Below are positions 46,350 through 58,335 of a DNA stretch of 64,000 bases, in pieces; position 1 is the first letter of the stretch, and each line of letters opens with the position of its first letter. Source of the DNA: Euptelea pleiosperma (lineage: Eukaryota; Streptophyta; Magnoliopsida; Ranunculales; Eupteleaceae); contig CM068551.1 in the NCBI GenBank assembly GCA_035048495.1, positions 17,858,248 through 17,922,247 of the forward strand. Reading direction: 5' to 3'. Under the pieces are notes generated by a model. It was not told the origin of the DNA and did no database searches. It saw nothing but the letters and a program-made list of their open reading frames with translations. The translations under genes were made by a program, and so were the position numbers.

Positions 46350-48180
46350 AGCCTAAATGATGAGCTAAGACCAAAGAAAAATTATTGTGGATAATAAAAA
46401 GCATAAAATAAATCTAACCTACCACAAATATTTAAAAATGTTAGCAAATAATTAACTAATAGTTTTAAGGCAAAGAGATCACAATTCAACAGTGAAAAAC
46501 CCTCAATTAATAATTGAAGGGCTCAATGGAAGTAAGGACTTCGACTAGCTTAGGGTTCAATGAACACTTGTAGGCTCACTTAATTGCTTTTCCAAGATTT
46601 AGCAATTTAATTTACGTTCAGAAGGTTTTCTGGAAGTTTTCTGGGGTTCTAGGTAAGTATCAGTTGATTCATGTGGGTTGCAGTTAAAGGGAGAACAGAT
46701 GATAGAAAAGTTTCCAAAAGGATATGAGAATCTTTGGGGGTGCCGCAGGCTTCAGTAAGGGTTATTGAGGTTGCTGCAGGGTGTGGGGAAGTCTAAGGGA
46801 TGCTGGGAAGGGTTTAGGGTGGCACAGGGGGGATTAGGGCACAAAGGGGTGCCGCAAGGGAGAACAGCTCCTAGAAGGTGCCGTAGGCACCAATAAGGCT
46901 GGGAGTCAAAGCCGCAGGGCTCTAAGGGGCTAGGGGAGGGTACGACTAGGGCAAAAAGGGGGTAGGGTGGTTAGGTCAGAAAAGGAAAATTAGGGTTAGG
47001 GTTATGGTGATGATGGTTAGGGATTCTAGGTCAAAAAACTAACCAAAGGGAAAATAAAAGATGGAGGAGATTAAGAGAATAGAAAAAAGGAGATTACCTT
47101 GTCTTTGTTGAACAACCAAGTTTACTCTAAAAGCTTAAACTTTTTGAATGAGACGTAACTATTATATCAAAGGGTCCACTGGTCTAACAGAGGTGTAGTG
47201 CTGGCCACAACCACAGAGCACACTCCAATAACACGCCCCATCAGCACTTTGCCGAGACTCGAACCCGGGACCTACTGGGACCTCTTGCTCCGATACCATC
47301 TTGACGACCACTTTAATGCTTAAGTTGTTAGAAGGAGGCGTAACAATGTATATCAAAGGGTCCACGGGTCTAACAACGGCAGAGTGCTGGCCACACAACC
47401 CCTCAGCACTTTGGCGAGACTCAAACCCGCGACCTACTGGGACCTCCTACTCCAATACCATGTTGAACAACCACTTCACTCTAAAAGCTTAAGCTGTTAG
47501 AAGAGGGCGTAACAATGTATATCAAAGAGTCCACAAGTCTAACAAAGGTTGAGTGTTGGCCATACAACCAGACAATGAACTCCAACAACACCCTCCCTCA
47601 GCGCTCTGCCAAGGACTCAAACCCACAACCTACTAGGACCTCCTACTCTGAAAGCTTTTAGAGTAAAGTGGCTGTCAACATGGTATCAGAACAGGAGGTC
47701 CCAATAAGTTGGGGGTTCGAGTAGGGAGGGTGTTGTTGGAGTTTGTTGTTTGGTTGTATGGCCAGCACTCCACCTCTGTTAGACCCGTGCACCCTTTGAT
47801 ATACATTGTTACGCCCTCCTCTAACAGCTTAAGCTTTTAGAGTAAAACGGTTGTTCAACACTCTTTGCACCAAGTTAGCTTGGCTTCACATCAAGAAAGA
47901 ATGGCTTCACAGCAGATTTCCTTTCACATGAGACTTCTCAAAAGAACATTTTCTATTTATTCATTCATAATGAAAAATTACATAAAGAAGGTTTATATGA
48001 CTAATAAACCTAAATCTAATCTAAGCCATCCAAATAATTTAATCAGATCCAATGGCTATAAAAAACACAACCACTTAAACCAACTAATCAAAATTACAAT
48101 GAGCCCCATTATTATGGCCATTTGCTTACACACCCAAAACTCAATAAAAATATAAACTAGGCCTATAAAGCAAATAAAAC
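46350..48180. repeat. Duplicated retroelement-like unit, copy 2
   Basis: Counterpart of 43970-46300. It lacks the hAT element but carries the TRIM array at 47106-47860. Net length after removing insertions is about 1.1 kb against about 1.4 kb in copy 1. Confidence 0.65.
47106..47860. mobile_element. Chained TRIM retrotransposon array with strand switch
   Basis: 84-bp LTRs (TGTTGAACAACC...TCTAACA on +) occur at 47106-47189, 47299-47375 and 47461-47544 in minus orientation, a stub at 47652-47680 and a full one at 47777-47860 in plus orientation. Internal parts start at a primer-binding site for initiator tRNA-Met: TGGTATCAGAACAGGAGG at 47681 on +, complementary versions ending at 47298 and 47460. 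Flanks gtctt (47101-47105) and ctctt (47861-47865) suggest one insertion site. No protein is encoded, as expected for TRIMs. Confidence 0.85.
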
Positions 48181-48189
48181 TAACAAATA

Positions 48190-50045
48190 ACTCCTCAAAT
48201 GCAACCCACATGCATCTTTCCAATGGGAGAGATGCCATGCATGTGGGGTCTTCCACTCCCACAAACATAGAGAACTTGAACCGGGGCCCACATAGTCATC
48301 ATGTACAATGACAAAGGGATGGGTCCAGTTCTCCTCCTCCTCTTGTACACTCAAGGGGACGTCACGATGTCCTCATCACAAGTACACTGTAGTACGATGC
48401 TCCTGCATCAAATCTTCTCGGTTGAAAAGAATTCGACATTGAATTCGGATACAAATATTGTAATCGATATTTCCAACAACTTTACATGTGGTTTGGATTC
48501 TATGGGTTTGATTGGGGTTGGGCCATTAGAGGAAGACTTTTTTTTTGAACTAGGTCAACTGGGCCGGTCAATGGTGAACTGATCTGGTCAACTAGGTCAA
48601 CAAGTCAAGTCAACAGTGAACTAGTCAAAGGGTCTAGGTAATGGACCTAAGGGTTATGTGGGCTTGGTTTAAAAATATGGTCTAACGGAGCCTTTGGGTT
48701 GGATCACGTGGGTTGTTGGACTTGCCCAATGATCATAGCCATGTATATGGGCTGAATATAATAGATGGGCTAAGATTTGGGTTTTAATGATGGGTGTGGA
48801 TACTGGGACTTTGTTGTGATAATGGGCTTGTGTTTTCACTTTTCACTTAAGCCCACAGTGGCAAACCTAGAGAGACCGATGGGGAGAAATAAAGAACAAT
48901 TAAAGGTTGTCTTCTTCCCTTCCAACGAATAGCAAGGTTGGGGTTTTAAACCCTAACCTAGAACCTCATAAGGAGGACACGACTGAGGGAGGGAAAAGGC
49001 ACCCCAAAGCTTACTAGAGAAAGGCGGAGGTCCGACGATGGCCCTAGTAGCAACGATAATTTGCCGAGACGCACGATAGAAGGACGGTGAGTTGCTGTGT
49101 GTGTTTTTTTTATGGAGAAAACCTCTCTTTCCAACTAAATGTGTTCCAATGGTGGCTACAATTTTTTGTTTTCTTCTCTTGTTGTTTGGACAGTAATGAA
49201 GACGAGAAATGGTGGGGCCGACTGGTTCAGCTAATGGCATTACTGGTCCATTGCTGATGGTGATTTTAGTCGGGTCCGACGATGTACTAACGGTGGAAAA
49301 ACAACAATATGTTAACGGTACGGAGAGCGGTTGAACAGAGGCAGTTGAACGAAGGCAGTTGGCCACGGCGGGTGGAATCGGGTGACAGCGGACAATGGTG
49401 ATTAGAAAACTTCTTCAACGACGCGTTTTGATGGAGAAAACCCCTTCTTTTTTCTTCTTTTATTTGTGAAAGATTTCACAACTAAAAGTAACAGATGTGA
49501 TGGCGATGGCAAATAACAACGTTGAAGATGTTTGAAGTGGTGGTGCTGGTCATGGAGGATATTTCTCCAAATGTTGTAGCACAACAATTTTGTTGATGGT
49601 GCTAATCGAGCATAGCAGCAATGGTGGTGGTATGCAATCATATCGAGTGGACTTCGGCAATGGTGGTATGCATGGGAAACACAACGATGGGTGATGGTGT
49701 GATGATTGGTGGCAAAACAGATGACTTAGGAAATTCGCTCTAATACCAAAGACCCAAAACTATTATAATATTGCTATGATACCCAAAACAATAATAAAAT
49801 AAAACTACTAACTAAAACCAACTAAAACTTACCAATTAGGTCCTTATTGCAGCTCATATGAATCTTTCAAATGTGGAGTCTTCAACATGCTATGAATATA
49901 AGGTCTTCCGCTCCCAATGTCACAGAGAACTCAAACTGGGGCCCACATAAAAGTCATCAAAATATAATGAGACAGGTATAGCTCCAATTCTCCTCCTCTT
50001 CTAGTCTACTCTAGGGTAGGACGATCTGATGTCCTCATTAGGTAG
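48190..50045 (-). mobile_element. Probable non-autonomous LTR element, degraded
   Basis: About 180 bp at 48200-48380 recurs at 49870-50040 (AACTTGAACCGGGGCCCACAT / AACTCAAACTGGGGCCCACAT, CTCCTCCTC, GATGTCCTCAT). Near the right copy CGCTCTAATACCAAA (49742-49756) is the complement of a methionine-tRNA primer-binding site, implying minus orientation. The interior has repeated GGTCAAC words and no intact reading frame. Borders are uncertain. Confidence 0.45.
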
Positions 50046-50099
50046 TGCATCTCCATGGTATGCCTAAGTCTAGAGTTTTCGATCGTATGTGAAGTATTT

Positions 50100-50825
50100 T
50101 AGTTACTTTTCAAAAACATGATGAATAAGTTGGAATTCTCTAGTGCCTACCATCCCCAGACCAATGGGCAAACGAAACTTGTGAATCAGAGTTTAAGTAA
50201 CCTTATACAAGGTGTTGTTGAAAGGAATTCTACATCAAATCTAGTGCTTCTTCAAGTAGAGAATAACTCGATAAATCACACTACATGAAGACCTCAATTC
50301 AAGATAGCTTATAGAATTAACCAAAGCAACTCGTTGATATACCATTGCTTGTATCAATCCATACTAGTGAAGAGCATATAGCTTTAGACAACGCATCAAG
50401 AATATCCCTAACAATGTTCGTGGTAAGATCACACTAAGCAACAAACTGTACAAATAAAAATGCTAACATCCACCATCAATTAATGCAATTTAAAGGAGAC
50501 AATGATTGTACGCATCAAGAAGGAACTTCCTTGAGATACTTATCAATGGCTCCATTACGGAATGAAAGACCATATTGCATCCTAAAACACATGGTGAGAA
50601 TGTGTTTATTTTGGAGCTTCCTCGTGATGTTAACACTAATCCAATTCTTAATGTTAAAGATCAGACACGTCATGAAGATACTAAGTCTGAGGAACATGCC
50701 ATTAAAATTTCATACGTGTTGAAGCCAAAAACAGATTGAGGATGCTCTCGAAGACCAACTTGTTCCACTCAAAACAGAGGATGTCAAAGGTTCCTTATAA
50801 GAGGGATGGGAGTCGGCCTTTATCA
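50100..50825 (+). pseudogene. Ty3/gypsy integrase and polyprotein 3' end, decayed
   Basis: One frame near 50130 reads FSSAYHPQTNGQTKLVNQSL, the integrase core region of plant Ty3/gypsy elements. It then meets a stop near 50286. Further on, in another frame, GENVFILELPRDVNTNP (about 50592-50642) matches the end of the polyprotein. Stops and frameshifts separate the pieces, so it is a dead relic in + orientation. Protease, reverse transcriptase and RNase H are absent on the left. Confidence 0.8.
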
Positions 50826-50922
50826 AACACTAGATAGATCACCACCAAAGACTTTCAAAGAATCAACTTGGATTTGTATTAGTACCAAGCTTTTAACTTG
50901 TCAGAGTCGGCGTCAAGTTCTT

Positions 50923-51600
50923 CAAGGCCAAGGGGAATTGATGGAAACAAGCTTATGGGCCCTTAATTAACAGTCATAAGAAGGCCCATAAAGCCCACAT
51001 CAGTCCCAATCGATTAATATGTAAGTGGGCTTGTTTATACAACCCATAAAATGATTTTTCTTGCCAATCATACAGTTCGAGTTGGGCTCATTGACTTTTC
51101 CAGCACTTGAGCTTTAGTAGAGTTTTAGTTTCTTTTTTACTTTAGTCCTCTAAAAGTTTTTGCTTGGGTTTCCTAGTTAAAGAGAAATAGTCATATTTTA
51201 TCATCCAGAGAAGATTTTTATTTGATTTTAGAAATTTTGATTGTTTTAGAAATAGGAAAGGAGGGGTCAGGGGATGTCCTAAACCCCTATAAACATGTGT
51301 AACCTCTTTATTTTTAGATGTATAGAAGTATTATTAGCTTGTCATTGTGCTCTGCTTAGGGATGTGACTCCTCTATTCTTTGGTGGTGTGACTCCATCAG
51401 TAGTTCCACGTGCATAGGACGACTCCACTTATCTCTTTTTATTTTTCTATCTTTATCTCTACAAAATTTTAGTCCTAGGTATCAGTTCCTCTAGCACATC
51501 TCAGCCCATAAAAAAATCAGTCCCTAAAACTAATCCTATAAACCCTAACGCATAATAGTTCATTCTATCCTCAAAGTCATAGTTATAAACCCTGTACTTT
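50923..51600 (+). mobile_element. Probable 3' LTR of the gypsy relic
   Basis: A polypurine-like tract (CAAGGCCAAGGGGAAT, ending 50938) precedes TGATGGAAACAAGC, a plausible LTR start at 50939. CCCCTATAAACATG near 51283 could be its promoter. The right border is not defined, and the end given here is a guess. Confidence 0.45.
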
Positions 51601-51922
51601 TGGGTAGGTAAAAACCCTGTACCCTGCCAAATCCTAACTCCAGATATATTCCTCAGTAATAAACCGAGAAGTCCAAAAATTAATGTCCCTTATTATATTC
51701 ATAAGCAGTCCATAAATCCTAAAGTACCCTTTGTTGACCTTTACCTTTATAGTCCTTGTTTCCCCGTTTAAAATTGTCATATTAAACCTCTGGTAATTGA
51801 TATATGCCACTAATCCTACCTCTTTAATTCAATTTGATTATACCCAGTTGAACTCCAGTAAGTCCTTAATTCATATCCATACTCTAGTCTTGTTATTCGG
51901 AATCAAAACCACTATATGGAGA

Positions 51923-53340
51923 TTATATCGATCTAAGATATATAAAAAAAATCAAAAGCAAGAGACATGTAATAGTAAAAAGTATGTAACTGAAAATTGA
52001 AGGTACCTTTCTCGCAATTGCAAAGATACCATTCCATTTAGTGTAGTAGACGCAAGTCCTTGGGTAGATAATCCCATCGCGTGTGCATTCACTTATCCAT
52101 GGACAAACACCACATGAATAAATGGATTTCATGGTGTGGGGAAAAATTGGAGGCTGTGCAAAGACGCTCTGATCTTTAAGGTTCAACAAAATTTCTTGCA
52201 CAGTTGTAATAGCATCCTTCTCTGAACCATTAAGTTCTTGGTTCAACCTTGAGATATTGGTCAACTCCTAAAGACCGTGTTCTTCATCTGTAACAAATTG
52301 TTTAGCAATGCGCACATGTTAAATAGAAGCCTCAAATAAATTAATATCATAATAATAGTAGTTTAACATTTATTCATTACCTTCTGAATTGAGGTTTAAT
52401 TGGTTTCCATCACCACTTGCTTCATCTTCCTCATATGCATTCATTACATCAACAACACGTATCTGGGTCGTATCAAGTGCTTGAGCGTTGATATTCCAAG
52501 CTTGGCGGCTTACATGCCTTAAACGTCTTGTTTGTTGTGCTGAGATTAAACAAAACTGATTTTAGTGTAAATATTTCCTGTTTTGATAAACAGACATACC
52601 AACGTATATTTATATATAAAATACTACTGAACAACCTTTTAGTAGCAACATTCATTTCTATAAAGCCATTTGAAAATCCACTTACCTTTTGTTCAAAGCA
52701 CACAAATTCGGCCTCTTCTTCAAATGATCCCGAGGGGGCAGCACAATGTGTGTCGGTCCTATCAATCATTCGATCATTCATAGTCCGAGCTTGTCGCCTT
52801 ACATGGCTCAAACGGGTTGTTCTTTGATCTAATATAATAAAACATACAGACAAAATTGTTATGTGGTTTTATACCAATAAGGTTAAAACATAACTTTTTA
52901 GGACTCGGATGTGGAGAGATCTTCTCATTTTATATTTAGTTGTATAACTGACCTAGCACAGTTTCAGTCACTTCCATAATATCTATGGGATTAATTTGTT
53001 GACTTGAGTTTTCTTCTTGTTGATGGTCTTCTGATTGAGCATCTGCTATCTGAGGTTGATCTTTGTATTGATATGATTCGCCCATCCTCTGTTGACGAAT
53101 CGTAATGATCCTTTGTTCTTTTTGTTGATCAGTTTGCTCATTTCTCAACTTTCTTCTTCTTTGACGTGCATACATACGATTACGTTCTCGCTGTTTAGCT
53201 TTTTGTTCCTCAGTCATACGATTCCTCCGATTTCTATCACGGATTCTTCGTAGTTCTCTTTGTTGTTGTCTTTCAAAGTATGTAAATGCCGCTTCCCTTT
53301 GTCTTCTTCTTGCATGTATATGCTCTCTTTGTTCGTCCAT
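51923..53340 (-). CDS. Unrecognised arginine-rich multi-exon gene with alternative-looking exons
   Basis: On the minus strand, exon 1 (53340-52953) starts MDEQREHIHARRRQ and encodes 129 very basic residues, including MTEEQKAKQRERNRMYARQR, then an acidic glutamine-rich tail. Exon 2 (52828-52686) and exon 3 (52539-52381) both accept phase 1 and encode related peptides (RTTRLSHVRRQA, QTRRLRHVSRQA). Exon 4 (52267-52007) encodes ELTNISRLNQELNG, then YSCGVCPWISEC and YYTKWNGIFAIARK. Exon 2 to exon 4 stays in frame; exon 3 to exon 4 does not. Reading past the donor at 52006 adds a hydrophobic tail and a stop at 51923, giving 291 residues. The basic N terminus recalls low-complexity starts of transposon-encoded proteins such as plant Helitrons, but I do not recognise the family. 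No function is proposed. Confidence 0.45.
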
Positions 53341-53344
53341 CCCT

Positions 53345-54335
53345 TGATATCATAAATTCAAGTCAAAAGGAGTATTCTTTTATAGTTTATTTTTGTTGGT
53401 GAAGATCTCAGAGAGATATTTATGACAGCAACTTATGAATAACAATGTCGACCGCATAGCAACTTATGAATTGGAAGATATGAATATTCTAAAAGAAAAT
53501 AAATACTTCGCAAAGCAAAGCCTAGTTGCTTCTTCAAAAAGAGAGAATAAAAGATCCAGCTTCTTTCTTGTGAATATTGCTAAAGAATTTATGTTCGGTT
53601 CAACTGACATGGCTGCTCATGGATCATAGAGTAAGGATTTAAAATAAAAAGAAACGAAACATGATAATTGAATAGGTAATGTATATATATTGAATACTTA
53701 TAAAAAAAATGTCTATCTATTGAATAGAAGGCAAATTGAAACAAAAATTTTACTTGGAGTACCTTAAGTCACCTCGAACAACAGATCCACCAAAATGTCA
53801 ACATGCTTCTCGTTTGTCATTCATTGATTTTATCCACTAAAAGAGACATGCTCAAGAAACAAAGGATGCTAGATTTCTAACCCAATAAAGGATTCTAGAC
53901 ACACTTATAATCTATCCAATAAATGATTTCTGGCCCAAATAATAAAACAATTTCCTTCTATGGCACCAATCCAATAAAGCATGTTCCGAAACATCAACAC
54001 AAAACATAGGGAAAAATAAGTAATAAGTAGTCAAGTTCATGCAAAACGATCGATATTACTTCATAACCAAATAACAAACATGTTATCATATACGTATTTC
54101 TACGTATATTTCATGTATTACCCTTGAGGGGTATATTTATCTTTTTGTATTCCCTTTTACATAAATAAGATTTATGGAGTCATTGTGACAACATGACATC
54201 CTTCTCTCTCTCTTCTCTCTTGTTCCTAAACTTAACTCTAACCCTAAATCTCAGATTCAACTAAACAACCTCTGTGAAAAATAGAAGGGTTTGAAGAACA
54301 TTATCAACAAAAACAATAGAATGTAAAAAAAAAAA
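53345..54335. other. Intergenic DNA
   Basis: No supported gene. It would include the promoter of the minus-strand gene at 53340. A plus-strand open frame at 53435-53629 has no motif. Confidence 0.4.
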
Positions 54336-54337
54336 CC

Positions 54338-54535
54338 ATGGGTATCCGGGCCTCTTAGAGCACCCGACTAGTCCCCCGGGGCACGATAGTCACCCCTTCC
54401 ACACGTGCCGGAGTGTACTGGGAGAGTTAATGTGGACTGAGCCACTTATTACCCACCTCTTTCCAGGGGGTGGCCCCAAGGAGAGTTGAACTCACAACCT
54501 CCTACTTTTAGGAGTGGAGTAATTCATATCAGAGG
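54338..54535 (-). mobile_element. tRNA-derived SINE-like element
   Basis: Read on the minus strand, GTGAGTTCAACTCTCC resembles a polymerase III box B about 45 bp from the 5' end. It is followed by GGGGCCACCCCCTGG and CGTGCCCCGGGGGACTAG, and the element ends GGCCCGGATACCC next to a T-run (A-run 54328-54336 on +). Size and layout fit a plant SINE of about 190 bp. Confidence 0.55.
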
Positions 54536-54539
54536 AAAA

Positions 54540-55195
54540 GAAGAGTCTACAATTTATCTGGAATTAAAGAAACAAAAGGAACCTTGAATTCATATAAGGT
54601 AAAGTAAAGAAAATGAGTTTAAGAGTTTGTTTGGATTGGCTGAGGACCAACAAAGGTAGGCAAGAAAAATCAAAAGCAAACGCATGTGAAAGGGGAAACA
54701 TGTAAACAGATTATTTGAAAAAAAAAAAAAACTCATGAAAGAAAACCCCATATTGAAAAATAAATAAATTAAACCACCCACCACAAAACCAAAAACCAAC
54801 CAAAAGAAAATGAGGAGCAAAATTCGAACAACACAAAAATAAAAGAAAATTTCAACTGGAGAAACTCACAAAATAGACTTTACTTCATTCTAAAGAAGCG
54901 CAAAAAACGAGAAAAAACAGAGCAAGACTATCAAAAATTAGCACAAAAAAGCCAAAAATGAAATTCTACCAAGTATAAGGAAAGAAACCGTAAACTATAT
55001 GATATGACCAAAATGATTGAAACTTCAAGAAAACAAAGTCCACCAAAAAAAAGAGCAAAAGCACAATAACGAAACGCATTTGTCTTTGGAACTAGAAGAT
55101 ATTTCCCATGTAATTTTTGTTAATCCTCTACACATGAGACATTATAAAAAAAGAAAAAAGAAAAAACTGACGTTATAAAATTCTAACAATTCTTT
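54540..55195. other. A-rich intergenic DNA
   Basis: The + strand is strongly A-biased (AAAGAAAA, AAACCAAAAACC words). An open frame on the minus strand is a phenylalanine-rich translation of this bias and is not a gene. Confidence 0.5.
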
Positions 55196-55199
55196 AAGA

Positions 55200-56640
55200 T
55201 TTTGGTCAAGCTCCTATGTTACAGTTCTTCACCTTGGAGCATTAATGGTGGGAAAAGAGATGAACACAGACATTTTCAAGGAAGGTCGTCCTCCTTAACA
55301 ATTGGAAAAAGAAACTAAATTTCTTTATTGCCTTCCCAAGAAATTACAATCTCTAATTTATAAACGTAAAACAACCTACGTACCAACCTAGACTCCTTGT
55401 CAATTATAACTTCATAATTACAATTAGACTCCTATTAAACTTAAATTTGAAAGAATCCTAAACAACTTCCAAGTGTGCTAAGGTAGGGTGACCTGGCACA
55501 TGCAGAGGTGGGTTCATTACATCCCAGCCGCCTTTGAACTAGCCTTGACCTCAAGGCTTGAATCAGGAAAACAGTCCTCGATGGAAGACTAGGTCTCCCA
55601 TGTTGCCTCCACAACTAAATCATGCAACTTAATCAAAACCTCGGTAACTACAATGTTGTTCCGATTGACCATCTGACGGTTGAGAACTGTTTCGGGGATA
55701 GCGGTATGGGCGGACATTGACAGGCTTGCTACCAAGGACTCAGGGAGGAGAGGGATATGGTGCTCATGGGAACGACATGGGGATAACTCTAGTGGTTCCT
55801 CGAAGACATCGCCAAACCCATCCAAAATCGCATGTAAGTCTGCAGGGGGAGTAGTGTCCCCTTGGGGGTGATGGAGTTGCCGATGAGCTTAAAACGCATC
55901 CAAAGCTTGTCAAAATCCCATAGAATAGAACCCAAGGTGCAGAGCCAGTGAGCCCTGAAAACCATGTCGTAACCCCCAAACTTTAAGAGATGTGCTACGG
56001 TGGTAAGAGAATGATGTTGGATGGAGAAGCAAAGATCCTGGCAAAGGACATGACTCTTTAGCATTTCTCCATTGGCAACCATAACATGAAGGGCAGCATC
56101 AACCTCCGGGTAGAGACCAAGGTGGTTAGCCAAGCGTCCGTGAAGTAAGTTATGCGCGCTGCCACTATCAATCAAAATGGTGATGGATTGATGTTTCGGG
56201 AAACCCTTAACGCACATCATTTGGGATGCAGAGGATCCGAACAAGATGAGGGGGGAGATTTCAGGTTCCAATGGTTCAATCGGGGGGAGAAAATCGCTGG
56301 GCCATCTCCCTCGGATGGTAGGTCATTTCCATCCTTGACTTCGACACTATCGAACAAATAAAATTATTGTGCCTTACATCTATGCCCCAGGCCATATTTG
56401 TCATCACGATGCATAACCTGCATTCTCTACGATCATTCATCTTAGGAATTTTTTGAAGTGTGAAGGGGTAGGCGTAGGGAAAGCCACAGCTTCTGGAGTG
56501 GGAATTACATAAGCTGGAGATTGAGAAGGCCGCAAAATGGAGGACGATTGGGCTGACGCGTGAGAGCCAATTTTTTGTAATAGTGGCTCCAAGGCCGGGC
56601 TATGATTGGCACATTGTTACAGGCCACAACATGTCCAAGC
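55200..56640 (-). pseudogene. Ty3/gypsy element with internal deletion
   Basis: On the minus strand, a zinc-knuckle remnant (DDKYGLGHRCKAQ, about 56405-56367) precedes an aspartic protease region (56271-55789) with the active-site phrase ILIDSGSAHNLL. The next frame has FGDVFEEPLELSP and HEHHIPL, the lead-in to reverse transcriptase, and then jumps to QMVNRNNIVVTEVLIKLHDL and VVEATWE, a polyprotein C terminus. Reverse transcriptase, RNase H and integrase are missing. The AT-rich stretch 55480-55200, with TTTATAAATTAGAGATTG on the minus strand, could be LTR-derived. Several frameshifts confirm it is inactive. Confidence 0.85.
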
Positions 56641-56945
56641 TTGGGAGTCAACTGCTCAAGTTAGAGCCTGGCCAAGTTAGCCAAAGCACGTCCAAGCTTA
56701 TTTAAGGGCCTGTTTCATTGTCATCATCCATGACTTATTTAAGGGCCTGTTTGAAAACCCAAAATATGGAGCTGGCCATGATTAGTCAAGGTTTGGTAAC
56801 TGGGTGGACCCCCTTTTTCAATTTTTGCCTTTAAATCAAGACCAGAGTTGGTTTTTTTAAAAAGTAATTGCAACATTGAACTTTGGTTATTCCTAGCTAG
56901 AAATCTAGAACTAGGCCCTGAAAATGAGATTTCTAAACATGCCAC
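56625..56945. repeat. Dispersed direct repeat, copy 1
   Basis: Aligned with 58745-59055: GGCCAAGTTAGCCAAAGC, CCAAGCTTATTTAAGG, GGGCCTGTTTGAAAACCC, AAATCAAGACCAG and TTGCAACATTGAACT are shared. GGGCCTGTTTGAAAACCC resembles a TIR, but an inverted partner is not clear. Confidence 0.7.
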
Positions 56946-57044
56946 AAACCAATGAGTTTACATGTGTCGAAGTGTGGGGTTTGCCAAGGCTTCCCTATCC
57001 GAGCTTATATTTTTGTCAATTGAGGCAGACCTACAAAGCTTAGG

Positions 57045-57260
57045 CTGCTGGCTGCGTTTGGGTGAGCTTAAAAACTCCAATAAGCCAGCTTTTAGCGGTT
57101 TTCTAGTACTTAACATTGAAGTATGCGTTTGGTAAAACTTAAAAAGAACTTTTTAAAGTCCAATACACTCCCAAATCGCCATAAGCAGAATCCTTTTTGA
57201 ACAACATCTGCTAATTGCTTTTTGAACTCTTCTCTTGTATCCTCGAGACTTTCAAGTAAG
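57045..57260. repeat. MITE fragment, CGTTTGGGTGAGCTTA type
   Basis: The left end CTGCGTTTGGGTGAGCTTAAA resembles the terminus of the element at 26566. The right end is lost. Confidence 0.4.
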
Positions 57261-57820
57261 TTCAAGCAATTTCAGAAAAAAATAAAAATAAAGATAAAAT
57301 GGAGCAATACTCAATTCAAAAAGAAACCCAAATGGTATCGAAATTCAAGAGTTAGAAAAGAAACCCTAGATTCAACTGTGATGTAAAGAGTAACTTCTAA
57401 AGAGACGATAGAGACAAGGTTTTACATATATTAAGGTGTTTAGAAATCCTAGATTCAACTGTGATGCAGAGAATATATTTTAATAAACGATGGAAAGGAA
57501 AGAAGCCCTAATTTTACCCTAACGTTGAAGAACAATTTGCAGAAGAACTTCACTAACCTGATGTGAAGAAATTCCTGCTAGAATGAAGAAACCATGTCAA
57601 TGATTTCTTTGACGCTTATTTCTCTCTGGTTTCTCCTTGATAGTTCCGAAGCCATTACAGGTCGAGATGGAGAGATTCTTCTAGAGAGAGCAGACGGAGT
57701 TGGAAACTGTCACAGTGGTACGACGAGGTGGTCCTTAGTACTCCTTAGGTCCACACCATTGGTCCCTAAGTCCTAGAGATGCGTGTCACTTCAGTTTCAA
57801 TTTTCAAAGCCCCTTTGAAG
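57261..57820. other. Intergenic DNA
   Basis: A short internal repeat (CCTAGATTCAACTGTGATG at 57365 and 57450) is the only structure noticed. Confidence 0.4.
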
Positions 57821-57823
57821 TTT

Positions 57824-58227
57824 CAGTAAACCTTCGCTCACACTTGTGTGTGAGCAAAGCCGATCACACATCACAATATGAGCCACGGGACATACTCTTA
57901 GAGGACGATGACCGTATGGATGTTTGGCTAGTCCCTCGGTGGACTTGTAAACCAAAATGAGCTTCCTTAGTCATTTCTAAGTGTTGGATTGGAGTCATTT
58001 GCATGGGTTTCTTTTGACCGTAGAATTTAGAGCATTATTGACCATTATTTGGAGTAAGATCCAAAGGTCTGGCATAACTAATCAGGCTGATTTTTGGTTT
58101 TCAGGTCCAACGAGGGACTGGTCAAACATCCATACGGTCATAGTCCTCTAAGCGTGTGCCACGTGGTTCATATTGTGGTGTGTGATCGGCTTTGCTCACA
58201 CACAGGTGTGAGCGAAGGTTTACTTCA
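57824..58227. mobile_element. Family A MITE
   Basis: Ends AGTAAACCTTCGCTCACAC and GTGTGAGCGAAGGTTTACT are exact inverted copies. Subterminal GTGTGTGAGCAAAGCCGATC is likewise inverted. A G-box survives on the right (GCCACGTGG); on the left it reads GCCACGGGA. Confidence 0.85.
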
Positions 58228-58335
58228 TATGAAGTTTGAACTTTGAAGTTTTGAACAACGCTGTGAAGTCAACCTACGGAAAAAGCAGAGCTTTTTAACG
58301 TCATCAGAAGTCAAAACCACTTTAACACAGCTCGA

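Noticed and set aside
47190..47298. tRNA-like segment with GACTCGAACCCGGGACC
   Set aside because: The phrase belongs to the TRIM internal region next to the primer-binding site and recurs in each TRIM copy.
54590..54820. 76-codon phenylalanine-rich minus-strand frame resembling a membrane protein
   Set aside because: Generated by A-rich DNA on the plus strand; no conserved family pattern.
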